Below are positions 7,390 through 16,313 of a stretch of 64,000 nucleotides of DNA, piece by piece. The notes under the pieces were generated by a model. That model was given only the letters and a program-made list of their open reading frames with translations. It did not search any database and was not told the DNA's origin. Location: assembly GCA_017347485.1 (NCBI GenBank), contig AP021857.1, positions 62,001 to 126,000 of the forward strand, in the 5' to 3' direction. Each line of letters begins with the position of its first letter. The stretch's first letter is position 1. This stretch comes from Candidatus Desulfobacillus denitrificans. Lineage in GTDB: Bacteria; Pseudomonadota; Gammaproteobacteria; Burkholderiales; Rhodocyclaceae. Both the position numbers and the translations under genes were made by a program.

Positions 7390-7911
7390 ATGAACAAGCC
7401 CTGCGACCCCCTCATGGCCAGCCCCTGGAGCAGCGCCGAGAACGGCCATCGCGCCCTGCGCGACGCGCTCGGTGCCTTCGCCACCGGCGTCACCGTGGTG
7501 ACCGCCCTCGACCCCGACGGCCATGCCATCGGCCTGACGGTGAATTCCTTCAGCTCGGTGTCGCTCGAGCCGCCGCTGGTGCTGTGGAGCCTCGCGCGCA
7601 CCTCGCCCGGCCTCGCCGCCTTTCGCGCCGCCAGCCACTTCGCGGTGAACATCCTGGCGGCCGACCAGCAGGCGCTGTCGGAACGCTTCGCCCGGCGTGG
7701 AGCCGACAAGTTCGCCGGCATCGGCTGGCAGGGCGGCCTCGGCGGCGCGCCGCTGCTGCCCGGCTGCTGCGCCGTGCTCGAATGCCGCAACGAGTTGCAG
7801 CACGAGGGCGGCGACCACCTGATCTTCATCGGCCGCGTCGAGCGCTTCAGCCGGCGCGAGGCCGCACCGCTGATCTACCACGGCGGCAGCTACCGGCAAT
7901 TGAAGGAATGA
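7390..7911 (+). CDS. Flavin reductase-like FMN-binding protein
   Basis: A 173-residue protein of the flavin reductase-like (FMN-binding split barrel) family, with ALGAFATGVTVVTA near the N-terminus, GLTVNSFSSVSLEPPLV (the conserved TVNSFxSVSLxPPL block) and a terminal LIYHGGSYRQL. Members supply reduced flavin to monooxygenases or reduce flavins using NAD(P)H. No monooxygenase gene is adjacent, so the partner is unknown. Starts at TTG 7363, ATG 7390 and ATG 7414 are all possible; 7390 is chosen, though no strong ribosome site separates them. A strong terminator follows. Confidence 0.88.
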   Translation: MNKPCDPLMASPWSSAENGHRALRDALGAFATGVTVVTALDPDGHAIGLTVNSFSSVSLEPPLVLWSLARTSPGLAAFRAASHFAVNILAADQQALSERFARRGADKFAGIGWQGGLGGAPLLPGCCAVLECRNELQHEGGDHLIFIGRVERFSRREAAPLIYHGGSYRQLKE

Positions 7912-7922
7912 GTCGATGCGAC

Positions 7923-7962
7923 AGGACAAAAAAGCCGGCGTGGGGCCGGCTTTTTTTGTCCT
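7923..7962. terminator. Bidirectional rho-independent terminator
   Basis: AAAAAAGCCGGC and GCCGGCTTTTTTT form a strong hairpin with flanking AGGAC/GTCCT pairing. The A-tract and T-tract allow termination of the flavin reductase (plus) and of tRNA-Gly (minus); it touches the encoded CCA end of the tRNA. Confidence 0.92.
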
Positions 7963-8035
7963 GGAGCGGGTGATGGGAATCGAACCCACGCTATCTGCTT
8001 GGGAAGCAGAAGTTCTGCCATTGAACTACACCCGC
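7962..8035 (-). tRNA. tRNA-Gly (CCC)
   Basis: A 74-nt cloverleaf including the encoded CCA. On the minus strand the acceptor arms GCGGGTG and CACCCGC pair; the anticodon arm TCTGC-TTCCCAA-GCAGA gives anticodon CCC, reading GGG glycine codons; the T loop TTCGATT is standard. It is transcribed toward the terminator at 7923. Confidence 0.95.
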
Positions 8036-8068
8036 GAACGGCGCCATTCTACCTGTTAGAATTCCCGC

Positions 8069-8269
8069 ATGGAAATCAGTGTCAACGGCGAGACGCGCAA
8101 CGTCGCGGCCGCGCTTTCGGTGGCGGAGCTGCTGCGCGGGATGGGCCTGGAGGGCAAGCGCCTGGCGGTCGAGCGCAACGGCGAGATCGTGCCGAAGAGC
8201 GGCCACGCCGCCGCGCGGCTCGCCGAGGGCGACCGCATCGAGATCGTCGTCGCCGTCGGCGGCGGATAA
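8069..8269 (+). CDS. thiS: Thiamine biosynthesis sulfur carrier ThiS
   Basis: A 66-residue ubiquitin-fold protein ending VAVGGG. The C-terminal Gly-Gly is adenylated and then thiocarboxylated, so that ThiS delivers sulfur to ThiG for the thiazole ring of thiamine. The frame starts EISVNGET, typical of the family. It lies 6 bp before thiG, in the usual thiS-thiG order, and probably shares one transcript with it. Confidence 0.95.
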   Translation: MEISVNGETRNVAAALSVAELLRGMGLEGKRLAVERNGEIVPKSGHAAARLAEGDRIEIVVAVGGG

Positions 8270-8275
8270 CTGGAA

Positions 8276-9067
8276 ATGGACAACGACAAACTCATCATCG
8301 CCGGCAAGGCGTATTCCTCGCGCCTGCTCGTCGGCACCGGCAAGTACAGGGACTTCGAGCAGACCCGCGCGGCCATCGAGGCCTCCGGCGCCGAGATCGT
8401 CACGGTGGCGATTCGCCGCACCAACATCGGCCAGGAGCCGGGCCAGCCGAGCCTGCTCGACTATCTGCCGCCGTCGAAGTACGCCCTGCTGCCGAACACC
8501 GCCGGCTGCTATACGGCGGAGGACGCCGTGCGCACGCTGCGCCTGGCGCGCGAACTGCTCGACGGCCACGACCTCGTCAAGCTGGAGGTGCTCGGCGACG
8601 CGCAGACGCTGTTTCCCGACATGCCGCAGACGCTGAAGGCGGCCGAGACGCTGGTGCAGGACGGCTTCAAGGTGATGGTGTACTGCGCCGACGACCCGAT
8701 CCAGGCCAAGCGCCTCGAGGAGATCGGCTGCGTGGCGGTGATGCCGCTGGCTTCCCTCATCGGCTCGGGGATGGGCATCCTCAACCCGTGGAACCTGCGC
8801 CTGATCATCGACAACGCGAAAGTGCCGGTGCTGGTCGACGCCGGCGTCGGCACGGCGTCGGATGCGGCCATCGCCATGGAGCTGGGCTGCGACGGCGTGC
8901 TGATGAACACCGCCATCGCCGGCGCGCAGAATCCGGGGCTGATGGCTTCCGCCATGCGGAAGGCGGTGGAAGCCGGCCGCGAAGCCTTCCGCGCCGGGCG
9001 CATGCCGAGGAAGTCCTATTCCGCCTCGCCCAGCTCGCCGATGGGCGGACTGATCGGCAAAGCCTGA
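8276..9067 (+). CDS. thiG: Thiazole synthase ThiG
   Basis: A 263-residue TIM-barrel enzyme that makes the thiazole phosphate from 1-deoxyxylulose 5-phosphate, ThiS thiocarboxylate and dehydroglycine. Motifs: [13 protein letters not shown] near the N-terminus, [15 protein letters not shown] with the imine-forming lysine region, and the phosphate-binding [12 protein letters not shown] and LMNTAIAGA. The protein is full length. In many betaproteobacteria trmB follows thiG directly; here the c-di-GMP gene at 9074-12838 on the other strand lies between them. Confidence 0.97.
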   Translation: MDNDKLIIAGKAYSSRLLVGTGKYRDFEQTRAAIEASGAEIVTVAIRRTNIGQEPGQPSLLDYLPPSKYALLPNTAGCYTAEDAVRTLRLARELLDGHDLVKLEVLGDAQTLFPDMPQTLKAAETLVQDGFKVMVYCADDPIQAKRLEEIGCVAVMPLASLIGSGMGILNPWNLRLIIDNAKVPVLVDAGVGTASDAAIAMELGCDGVLMNTAIAGAQNPGLMASAMRKAVEAGREAFRAGRMPRKSYSASPSSPMGGLIGKA

Positions 9068-9073
9068 TTCCGC

Positions 9074-12000
9074 TCAGGCCGCCAGCGCGGCCTTTTCGCG
9101 GAAGAGGACGGCCAGTTCCGCGGCCGGCAGGGGCTTCGAGAACAGGAAGCCCTGCATTTCGTCGCACTGGCTGTCCACCAGGAAGGCGCGCTGCGCCTCC
9201 GTCTCGACGCCTTCCGCCACCACCGACAGCCCCATGCTGTGCGCCAGGGCGATCACCGAGCGGGTGATGGCGACGTCGTCGGGGTCGTTGGGCACGTCGC
9301 GCACGAAGGAGCGGTCCACCTTGAGGCAATCCACCGGGAAGCGCTTCAGCACCGCCAGCGAGGAATAGCCCGTGCCGAAGTCGTCGATGGCGATGCGCAC
9401 CCCGAGCGCCCGCAGCTGCTCCAGCGTGGCGATGGCCCGCTCGACGTTCTGCATGACCATGCTCTCGGTGATTTCGAGCTCGAGGAATTCGGGCAGGAAG
9501 TCGGGCTGGTCGATGAGCGTGCGGATGCGCTCGGCGAGGTTGCGGCTCTGGAACTGGCGCGGCGAGAGATTGACGGCGATGCGCAGCGGCGGCAGGCCCT
9601 GCTCCTGCCACAGCCGCGCCTGGCGGCAGGCGCGCGCGATGACCCACTCGCCCACCTCGAGAATCAGGCCGGTCTCCTCGAGGATGGGGATGAACTTGGC
9701 CGGCGAGACCAGGCCCATGTCGGGGCTGTGCCAGCGCAGCAGGGCCTCGACGCCGGTGATGGCGCCGGACTGCAGGTCGACCTTGGGCTGGTAGTGCAGC
9801 TCGAACTCGTCGCGCTCCAGCGCGTGGTGCAGCTCGGCGCCGACCTCCAGCCAGTCGGCGGCGGCGCGGTTCATCTCGGGATCGAAGAAGCGGTACTGGC
9901 CGCGGCCGGCCTGCTTGGCGGCGTACATGGCCTTGTCGGCCGACATCAGCAGCGCCTGCAGGGTGTCGCCGTCCTGCGGATAGAGGGCGAAGCCGATGCT
10001 GGCGCCGGGCACGATCTCGCGCCCGTTCAGCGTCATCGGCGGGGCCAGCGCGTCGAGCAGCTTTTGCGCCACCGGCGCGGCATCCTCCGGGCGCTGCATG
10101 TCGGTGATCACCACGACGAATTCGTCGCCGCCCTGGCGCGCCACGGTGTCGCTGCTGCGCAGGCAGCCGGAGAGGCGCTGCGCGATCTCCTTGAGCAGCT
10201 CGTCGCCGGCATCGTGGCCGAGCGTGTCGTTGATGATCTTGAAGCGGTCGAGGTCGACGAAGCCGACGGCCACCAGGTTGCCGCTGCGGCGCGCGTGCGC
10301 CAGGGCCTGGCCGAGCCGGTCGTTGAGCAGGTTGCGGTTGGGCAGGCCGGTCAGGTTGTCGTGGCTGGCGATTTCCGCCAGGCGCGCCTCGTAGGCGCGG
10401 CGCTCGGAGATGTCCTGGATGATTCCGGTCATGCGCAGCGGGCCGGTGTCGTGGTATTCCATTTCCGCCTTGGCGTGCACCCAACGCACCTGCTCCCCGT
10501 GGAGAATGCGGAAGTCCATTTCGGTGGATAGCGCCTGGCCTGCGGCGACCCCTTCCAGCCGCCCGCGTACCATCGACCGATCGTCCGGGTGGGCGCGCGC
10601 CAGCGCCGTCTCCAGATCGGGCGCCGCGCCTTGCGGATCGAGGCCGAAGATGCGAAAGCTCTCCTCCGACCATTGCACGGCCCCGCTGCGCAGGTCCCAT
10701 TCCCAGCTGCCGACATGGGCCAGCGACTCGGCGCGGCCGAGCAGGGCCTCGTTGCGGCGCAGGGCGGCTTCGGCCTCGTTGCGCGCGGCGGTCGCGCGCA
10801 GGGCCACCAGGGCGTGGCCGATGTCGCGGGCCAGGTCCTGCAGCAACTCGCATTCGGCGTCGCCGAAGGCATCATCGGCGGCGTAGATCACCAGCGCGCT
10901 TTCGATCTTGCCGTCGACCAGCAGGGGGAAGGAGGCGGTGGCGATGAAGCCCATCTCCCGGGGGTAGTCGCGCCAGGCGGCGTAGATCGGATCGGTCTGG
11001 GCGTCGCGCACGATGCAGGGCCTGCCGCTGCGCAGCGCGCGGCCGACCGGACCCTGGCCGTACGGATGGTTTTCGTCCCAGTTCACGATGCCGCTGCCGA
11101 CCGGTTCGAGCATGCCGGGATGGCCGGCGCTGGCCAGATGCGCGACGCGCTTCTCCGGCCCCGGCTCCTTGCCGGCGATCCAGGCGAAGTGGTAGCCGCC
11201 GGTGACGACGACGATGTCGCAGGCGCGCTGCAGCAGGTCGGCCTCGGAGGCGGCCTGGCGCGTGGCCTGGCTGACGGCGGAGAGCATGCGCAGGGCGCGG
11301 TTGGTGCGTTGCAGCTCCATTTCGCGCCTGACCTGGGCGGTGACGTCCTGCACCGAGCCGACGATGCGGGCCGGCCGGCCGTCGCGGAATTCCGCCTCGC
11401 ACTGCATGTGGACATGGCGCACCAGGCCGTCCTCCCAGACCACGCGGTGGTCGATTTCTTGCGACGAGGATTCGCCCTGCACGAGCCCGCGGATTTCCCG
11501 CGCGACGCGCTCGCGGTCGTCGGGATGGGTGCGGGCGATCACCGCGTCCTTGCTCGGCTCGATCTCGTCCGGCTCGTAGCCGAAGATGCGGTAGAGCTGG
11601 TCGGACCAGCGCACCGCCTGGTTGACCAGATCCCACTCCCAGCTGCCGACATGGGCGATCTGCTGGGAGCGGTCGAGCAGGGCTTCGCTGCGGCGCAAGG
11701 CCGTCTCGGAGTGGCGGCGGCTTTCGGTCGCGCGCAGCGCGCCGATGCCGTGCACGATGTCGGCGGCGAGATCGTCGAGCAGCCGGCACTCCTCCTTGCC
11801 GAAGGCGTCCTCGCTGGCGGCATAGATGACCAGCACCGCCCGCAGCGTCGCCTCGATCGGCAGCGGGAAGGCGGCGACCGAGGCGTAGCCGCGCTGCAGC
11901 AGCATGCCGCGCCAGGGCGCCATGCTAGGGTCGCGGGCGATGCTGCGCACGACGACGCGCCGCCCGCCGCGGATGGCGCCGCCGGCCGCCCCCCGCCCGC

Positions 12001-12838
12001 TCGGCGAATCGTCCCAGGTGACCCTCAATTCGCTCAGGTAGCCGTCTTCGAAGCCGCCCCAGGCCACCGGATGCACGCTCCGGGCGGCGTCGTTCTCGGC
12101 ATAGCCGATGAAGGCGAAGCGGTAGCCGCCGGCCTCGATGACGATACGGCAGATTTCCTGCAGCAGCTCGATCTGGCTGTCGGCCTTGCGCATGACCTGG
12201 CTGGCCTCCGACAGCAGTCGCAGCGCGCGGTTGATGCGGTTCAGTTCCGCCTCGCGCCGCGCATGCTGGGAAATGTCCGCGACGAACAGCGTCATGGCCG
12301 TGCCGGCCGCGGTGTGGCGCGCGCCGATGTTCAGGCAGGCGAGGAACTCGCTGCCGTCCTTGCGCCGGGCCAGCATGCGCTCGCCCTGGACGACGGCGTT
12401 GCCGGAGGCCTGGCAGATGAAATCGTTGCGGCGGCGCAGGTGCTTGTCGCGCACCCGCTCCGGCACCAGCCGCTCGAGCGGAATGCCGGCGAGCTCGCCC
12501 GGCGCGTAGCCGAACAGCTCTTCGGCGCGGTCGGTCGCCAGCGTGATGACCCCCGCCCTGTCGAAGACGATGACGCCTTCCGGCGCCGCGTCGAGGATGG
12601 TGCGGTAGTCGTGAGCCAGCTCCTGCTTGTCCGATTCGAGGCGGCGCATGCGGCGACCGGCGGCCCAGACCAGCGCGGCAAAGGTCGCGAAGCCGAGCGC
12701 CACGAACAGCACGGCGCTCGGATGCAGCCGGACCGGTTCATGCTGCCAGCGCATGGCCAGGGCCAGCAGCAACAGCAGGGCGGCGATGAGCGCCGAGCCG
12801 CGCACGATGGCTTGCGAGCTGGAGGTGGGAGTCGGCAT
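9074..12838 (-). CDS. Membrane multi-sensor GGDEF-EAL protein (c-di-GMP turnover)
   Basis: Read from the ATG at 12838 this is 1254 residues: two N-terminal membrane helices (about 14-32 and 42-62), PAS, GAF, PAS, GAF, PAS, then GGDEF and EAL domains. The second GAF-PAS unit looks like a duplicate of the first (RALRLLSE / RALRMLSA; AHVGSWEWDL in both). GGDEF is intact (RQGGDEF) with an inhibitory-site RxxD (RSSD) five residues before it; EAL is intact (EALLRW, DDFGTGYSSL, VAEGVETEAQ). It may make or break c-di-GMP depending on signal. The frame continues upstream, but that stretch overlaps trmB antisense and is not coding. Confidence 0.9.
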   Translation of the reverse strand: MPTPTSSSQAIVRGSALIAALLLLLALAMRWQHEPVRLHPSAVLFVALGFATFAALVWAAGRRMRRLESDKQELAHDYRTILDAAPEGVIVFDRAGVITLATDRAEELFGYAPGELAGIPLERLVPERVRDKHLRRRNDFICQASGNAVVQGERMLARRKDGSEFLACLNIGARHTAAGTAMTLFVADISQHARREAELNRINRALRLLSEASQVMRKADSQIELLQEICRIVIEAGGYRFAFIGYAENDAARSVHPVAWGGFEDGYLSELRVTWDDSPSGRGAAGGAIRGGRRVVVRSIARDPSMAPWRGMLLQRGYASVAAFPLPIEATLRAVLVIYAASEDAFGKEECRLLDDLAADIVHGIGALRATESRRHSETALRRSEALLDRSQQIAHVGSWEWDLVNQAVRWSDQLYRIFGYEPDEIEPSKDAVIARTHPDDRERVAREIRGLVQGESSSQEIDHRVVWEDGLVRHVHMQCEAEFRDGRPARIVGSVQDVTAQVRREMELQRTNRALRMLSAVSQATRQAASEADLLQRACDIVVVTGGYHFAWIAGKEPGPEKRVAHLASAGHPGMLEPVGSGIVNWDENHPYGQGPVGRALRSGRPCIVRDAQTDPIYAAWRDYPREMGFIATASFPLLVDGKIESALVIYAADDAFGDAECELLQDLARDIGHALVALRATAARNEAEAALRRNEALLGRAESLAHVGSWEWDLRSGAVQWSEESFRIFGLDPQGAAPDLETALARAHPDDRSMVRGRLEGVAAGQALSTEMDFRILHGEQVRWVHAKAEMEYHDTGPLRMTGIIQDISERRAYEARLAEIASHDNLTGLPNRNLLNDRLGQALAHARRSGNLVAVGFVDLDRFKIINDTLGHDAGDELLKEIAQRLSGCLRSSDTVARQGGDEFVVVITDMQRPEDAAPVAQKLLDALAPPMTLNGREIVPGASIGFALYPQDGDTLQALLMSADKAMYAAKQAGRGQYRFFDPEMNRAAADWLEVGAELHHALERDEFELHYQPKVDLQSGAITGVEALLRWHSPDMGLVSPAKFIPILEETGLILEVGEWVIARACRQARLWQEQGLPPLRIAVNLSPRQFQSRNLAERIRTLIDQPDFLPEFLELEITESMVMQNVERAIATLEQLRALGVRIAIDDFGTGYSSLAVLKRFPVDCLKVDRSFVRDVPNDPDDVAITRSVIALAHSMGLSVVAEGVETEAQRAFLVDSQCDEMQGFLFSKPLPAAELAVLFREKAALAA

Positions 12839-12952
12839 GGCGAAGGTCGGTCTTGTCTTTACGAAGCGTGGCCCGGAAGCTAGACTGCGAATCCCATTTA
12901 ACGGGTATTCCCTTGGATTCTTGAGGGGGCTTGCCCCTCGGCCCCGCAGCGC

Positions 12953-13630
12953 ATGAACGTCACCCCGATCCGGCCGATCCGCAGCTACGTACTGAGACAG
13001 GGGCGCGTGTCGAATGCCCAGGCGCGGGCCCACCATGCCCTTCTTCCCGTTTATGGAATAAATTATACGGATCAACGACTTGATCTGGATGCGGCATTCG
13101 GTCGGCGCGCCCCGAAAATCCTCGAGATCGGCTTCGGCATGGGCGAGACGACCGCCGCGATTGCCGCCGCGCACCCGGAAAACGACTATCTCGGCATCGA
13201 GGTGCACACCCCCGGCGTCGGCAGCCTGCTCAAGCTGATCGGAGAGCGCGGGCTCGCCAACCTGCGCCTGATCCAGCACGATGCCGTGGACGTGCTGCGG
13301 TACATGATCCCCCCCGCCTCGCTCGACGGCGCCCACATCTTCTTCCCGGACCCCTGGCCGAAGAAGCGCCACCACAAGCGCCGTCTCGTGCAGACTGACT
13401 TTGTCGCCCTGCTGGCGAGCCGGCTCAAGCCGGGCGGCTACCTGCACCTGGCCACCGACTGGCAGGAATACGCCGAGCAGATGCTGGCCGTGCTCTGCGC
13501 CGAGCCGCAGCTGGAGAACACGGCGGCCGGCTACGCGGCGCGGCCGGACTACCGGCCGCAAACCAAGTTCGAAACGCGCGGCCTGAAGCTGGGACACGGC
13601 GTCTGGGACATCGTCTTCAGGAAGAAATGA
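12953..13630 (+). CDS. trmB: tRNA (guanine-N7)-methyltransferase TrmB
   Basis: A 225-residue SAM-dependent enzyme that makes m7G46 in tRNA. Family marks are [11 protein letters not shown] (SAM site), [17 protein letters not shown] (the FPDPWxKKRHxKRR block) and the C-terminal ETRGLKLGH. The start at 12953 gives the full protein. It is divergent from the GGDEF-EAL gene, with 114 bp between. A copy of the 24-bp motif at 13379-13402 encodes RRLVQTDF within the conserved block without disturbing it. A hairpin repeat begins one base after the stop codon. Confidence 0.96.
   Translation: MNVTPIRPIRSYVLRQGRVSNAQARAHHALLPVYGINYTDQRLDLDAAFGRRAPKILEIGFGMGETTAAIAAAHPENDYLGIEVHTPGVGSLLKLIGERGLANLRLIQHDAVDVLRYMIPPASLDGAHIFFPDPWPKKRHHKRRLVQTDFVALLASRLKPGGYLHLATDWQEYAEQMLAVLCAEPQLENTAAGYAARPDYRPQTKFETRGLKLGHGVWDIVFRKK
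13379..13402 (-). repeat. 24-bp bipartite motif, copy 3 (in trmB)
   Basis: Minus strand: AAAGTCAGTC, spacer TGCACGAG, ACGGCG. Both halves exact; the motif is on the strand opposite to coding. Confidence 0.85.
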
Positions 13631-13738
13631 GCATCGTCCGCCGGGCCGTCCCAAGGGCGATGCAGCCAGCAGCATGGAGCCGCGCAGCGGCGAACAACCG
13701 TCACCCCCTTCCCCGGGAAGGGGGTTGGGGGGAAGGCA
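13631..13738. repeat. Composite hairpin/G-rich repeat, copy 1
   Basis: Hairpin arm GCATCGTCC (13631-13639), constant loop GCCGGGCCGTCCCAA (13640-13654), arm GGGCGATGC (13655-13663), pairing fully if one G-T is allowed. It is followed by CCGCGCAGCGGCGAA and the palindrome ACCCCCTTCC/GGAAGGGGGT (13703-13723), ending GGGGGGAAGG. The hairpin begins one base after the trmB stop, and the GGAAGG end could be the ribosome site of the next gene (ATG 13743). Confidence 0.8.
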
Positions 13739-13742
13739 GGCA

Positions 13743-15035
13743 ATGAACGAACGCTACGACGAGCACTACATCGCCAGCGTCACCGCGCTGGGCGACACGC
13801 ACGAGGTGGTCGCCACCCAGGCGGTGTTCACCCGCAACGGCATCAAGCTGATCGAGAAGGGCACGCGCATCGACTCCGCCTTCCGCGAGCGGCTGGTGCA
13901 GCACAAGCTGCTGCCGCCGCTCGACCAGTGCCTGTCCGTCGCGGACGGGGTCAGCCAGGCCGCCCTGCGCGAGCGCGCCCGCGCCATTCTCGACGACGAG
14001 CCGCGCTTTCAGCTCCTGCGCGCCGCGCTGCCCGGCATCGAGCGGCTGGCCAATGCCCTCTATGCCATGCCGCTGACGCCGCAACTGGCCTTCAAGCTCA
14101 CGGTGGCGCGCGAGCAGCGCCCGGAGGTGTACGAGCACAGCGTGCAGATGACCCTGATCGCCCTGTTCCTCGCCATCAAGAGCCGCCTGCCCGACCGGGA
14201 CCTGGCCAGCGTCGCCGCCGCCGGCATGCTGCACGACATCGGCGAGCTGCACATCGACCCCGAGCTGCTGCGTCCCGGCCGCCGCCTCGATGCGACCGAA
14301 CTGCGCCATGTCTACGCCCATCCGATGACGGCCTACCTGATCCTGCAGGAGCACCCGCAATTCCACCCGGAGATCAGCACGGCGGTGTTCGAACACCACG
14401 AGCGGCTCGACGGCAGCGGCTATCCGCGCGGCCTGAAGGGCGAGGAGATCGGGCCCATTGGCCAGATCCTCATGCTGGCCGAGGCCGTCACCACGCTGTT
14501 CGAAAAGAGCTGGCGCACGCACGGCGCCTCGCGCCTGTCGGTGATGCTGAAAATGAACCGGCGCAAGTTCAACCGCGAGCTGATCGACCACCTGGTCGGC
14601 CTGCTGCACGGCGGCGAGCCTCAGGGCCTCGACAGCATGGGCGAGGTTTCGGCCGAGGTGGTGGTGGCCCAGCTCGACCAGCTGGCCGAGGTCTTCCGCA
14701 GCTGGCACGGCGCCTACCAGGCCTGCGCGGTGGACACGCCGCAGCTCGCCGAAGCGCCGCTGGTCGACTTCCTCAATAAGCGCATCACCGGCCTGGAGCG
14801 CACCCTGCTCGAGACCGGCTTCCATCCCGACGAGCTGTCGGCGCTCACCGCCGGCATCGAGGACGACGCCGTCGCCCTCGCGGAGATGCAGCTGATGGTG
14901 CGCGAATCGCGCTGGCAGGTGAGCGACATCATCAACGAAGTGGCTCGTCGCGGCGCCGATTTCGAGGCCGCCGATGCCGGCCGCGCCCTCGTCGACGGCT
15001 GGATCGGCCGCGCCGGGGCGCTGATCAGGGACTGA
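13743..15035 (+). CDS. HD-GYP domain protein (probable c-di-GMP phosphodiesterase)
   Basis: A 430-residue cytoplasmic protein whose central part is an HD-GYP domain: His132, HD pair in LHDIGE (164-165), His193, then EHHERLDGSGYP (217-228) with the GYP signature. HD-GYP enzymes hydrolyse c-di-GMP to GMP. The N-terminal 110 residues have no domain I recognise; the C-terminal 170 residues look helical and may sense or oligomerise. The ATG at 13743 follows GGAAGG from the composite repeat. With the GGDEF-EAL gene two genes away it makes a local c-di-GMP cluster. Confidence 0.87.
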   Translation: MNERYDEHYIASVTALGDTHEVVATQAVFTRNGIKLIEKGTRIDSAFRERLVQHKLLPPLDQCLSVADGVSQAALRERARAILDDEPRFQLLRAALPGIERLANALYAMPLTPQLAFKLTVAREQRPEVYEHSVQMTLIALFLAIKSRLPDRDLASVAAAGMLHDIGELHIDPELLRPGRRLDATELRHVYAHPMTAYLILQEHPQFHPEISTAVFEHHERLDGSGYPRGLKGEEIGPIGQILMLAEAVTTLFEKSWRTHGASRLSVMLKMNRRKFNRELIDHLVGLLHGGEPQGLDSMGEVSAEVVVAQLDQLAEVFRSWHGAYQACAVDTPQLAEAPLVDFLNKRITGLERTLLETGFHPDELSALTAGIEDDAVALAEMQLMVRESRWQVSDIINEVARRGADFEAADAGRALVDGWIGRAGALIRD

Positions 15036-16310
15036 TCAGCCCGCCAGGAAAACCTGCAGCAGGTCGTTGAGGAAGCGGCGGCCGCGTTCGGTCGGCGCGA
15101 TGCGCCCGGCGCTCACCTCGAGCAGGCCTTTCGAGGCCGCTTCGTCCAGCAGCGGGCGGATCGAATCCAAAGTCAGGCCCGTCCGCTCGGCGAAGAGGCG
15201 CAGAGGAAAGCCTTCGGTGAGGCGCAGGGCATTCATCATGAACTCGAAGGGAAGGTCGGCGGCCGCGACGGCGTGCTGCTCCTGCACCGCGTCGCCGCGC
15301 TCCGTCCCGTCGAGGTAGGCCTGCGGATGCTTGTGCTTCATCTGCCGCACGATGCCTTCGTGCGAGGAAATCTTGGCGTGTGCGCCGGCGCCGATGCCGA
15401 GGTAGTCGCCGAACTGCCAGTAGTTGAGGTTGTGGCGGCACTCGAAGCCCTTGCGCGCGAAGGCGGAAGTCTCGTAGTGGCCGTAGCCGCGCGCGGCGAG
15501 CGCCTCCTCCACCGCGTCCTGCATCTGCGCCGCGAGGTCGGCATCCGGCAGCGGCGGCGGCGCGCGGTGGAAGGCGGTGTTCGGCTCCAGCGTCAGGTGG
15601 TAGGCGGAGAGGTGCGGCGTGCCGAAGGCCGCCGCCGCCTCGATGTCGGCGCGCGCCTCTGCCAGCGTCTGGCCGGGCAGGGCGTACATCAGGTCGAGGT
15701 TGGCGTTGTCGAAGTGCGCCAGCGCCAGTTCGACGGCGCGGCGCGCCTCGTCCGCATCGTGGATGCGGCCGAGCGCGGCGAGGTGGCGCGGATTGAAGCT
15801 CTGCACGCCGACGGAAAGGCGATTGACGCCTGCGGCGCGGTAGCCGGCGAAGCGTGCCGCCTCGACCGTGCCGGGGTTGGCCTCCAGCGTGATTTCGGCA
15901 TCCGGCAATAAAGTCAGTCGCGCCCGCACGGCGCCGAGCAGGGCATCCACCGATTCCGGCGCGAGCAGGCTCGGCGTGCCGCCGCCGATGAAGACGCTGA
16001 CGACCGGCCGGCCCCAGACCAGCGGCAGCGACTGCTCCAGGTCGGCGATCAGCGCGGCGAGGTAGGCGGCTTCCTGCTGGGGAAGCAACACGCCGGGCCG
16101 CCCCAAGTGTTGCTTCGCCCCCTGGGGGGAGGGCGCCGCCGAGCGGCGACTTCGGGGGGGGGCAATTTCGTGCGAGTTGAAGTCGCAGTAGGGGCACTTG
16201 CGCACGCACCAGGGGAAGTGCACGTAGAGGGAGAGCGGCGGCAGGGCCGCCAGCCCGGCCGGCTTGCCGCCGCGGCCCTCGGCAACGATCGGGATGACGC
16301 CGCGCGCCAC
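15036..16310 (-). CDS. hemW: HemW, radical SAM heme chaperone, with an in-frame insertion
   Basis: A 424-residue protein of the HemN/HemW family: radical-SAM cysteines in CVRKCPYC (35, 39, 42), FIGGGTPSLL, VQSFNPRHL and a C-terminal winged-helix domain. HemW is thought to deliver heme rather than oxidise coproporphyrinogen. The start is GTG 16310, three bases after the rdgB stop; no ATG is available upstream of the cysteines. Residues about 51-78 (rich in R, S, P, G) correspond exactly to a copy of the dispersed hairpin repeat (16082-16162), absent from ordinary members. The gene also carries one exact and one weak 24-bp motif. Confidence 0.92.
   Translation of the reverse strand: MARGVIPIVAEGRGGKPAGLAALPPLSLYVHFPWCVRKCPYCDFNSHEIAPPRSRRSAAPSPQGAKQHLGRPGVLLPQQEAAYLAALIADLEQSLPLVWGRPVVSVFIGGGTPSLLAPESVDALLGAVRARLTLLPDAEITLEANPGTVEAARFAGYRAAGVNRLSVGVQSFNPRHLAALGRIHDADEARRAVELALAHFDNANLDLMYALPGQTLAEARADIEAAAAFGTPHLSAYHLTLEPNTAFHRAPPPLPDADLAAQMQDAVEEALAARGYGHYETSAFARKGFECRHNLNYWQFGDYLGIGAGAHAKISSHEGIVRQMKHKHPQAYLDGTERGDAVQEQHAVAAADLPFEFMMNALRLTEGFPLRLFAERTGLTLDSIRPLLDEAASKGLLEVSAGRIAPTERGRRFLNDLLQVFLAG
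15169..15192 (+). repeat. 24-bp motif, degenerate copy (in hemW)
   Basis: AAAGTCAGGC, spacer CCGTCCGC, TCGGCG: one mismatch in each half and exact spacing. Possibly a decayed copy. Confidence 0.4.
15910..15933 (+). repeat. 24-bp bipartite motif, copy 4 (in hemW)
   Basis: Plus strand: AAAGTCAGTC, spacer GCGCCCGC, ACGGCG. Both halves exact. Confidence 0.85.
16082..16162. repeat. Composite hairpin/G-rich repeat, copy 2 (inside hemW)
   Basis: GAAGCAACAC (16082-16091), loop GCCGGGCCGCCCCAA (16092-16106), GTGTTGCTTC (16107-16116): a perfect 10-bp stem. The G-rich part follows (CCCCCTGGGGGG, then CGCCGCCGAGCGGCG and a run of G). The whole copy is translated within hemW without breaking the frame. 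Confidence 0.8.
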
Positions 16311-16313
16311 GGC

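Noticed and set aside
12839-13675. N-terminal 279 residues of the longer frame of the GGDEF-EAL gene
   Set aside because: They run antisense through trmB, which is clearly coding, and contain no domain; the protein begins sensibly at 12838 with two membrane helices.
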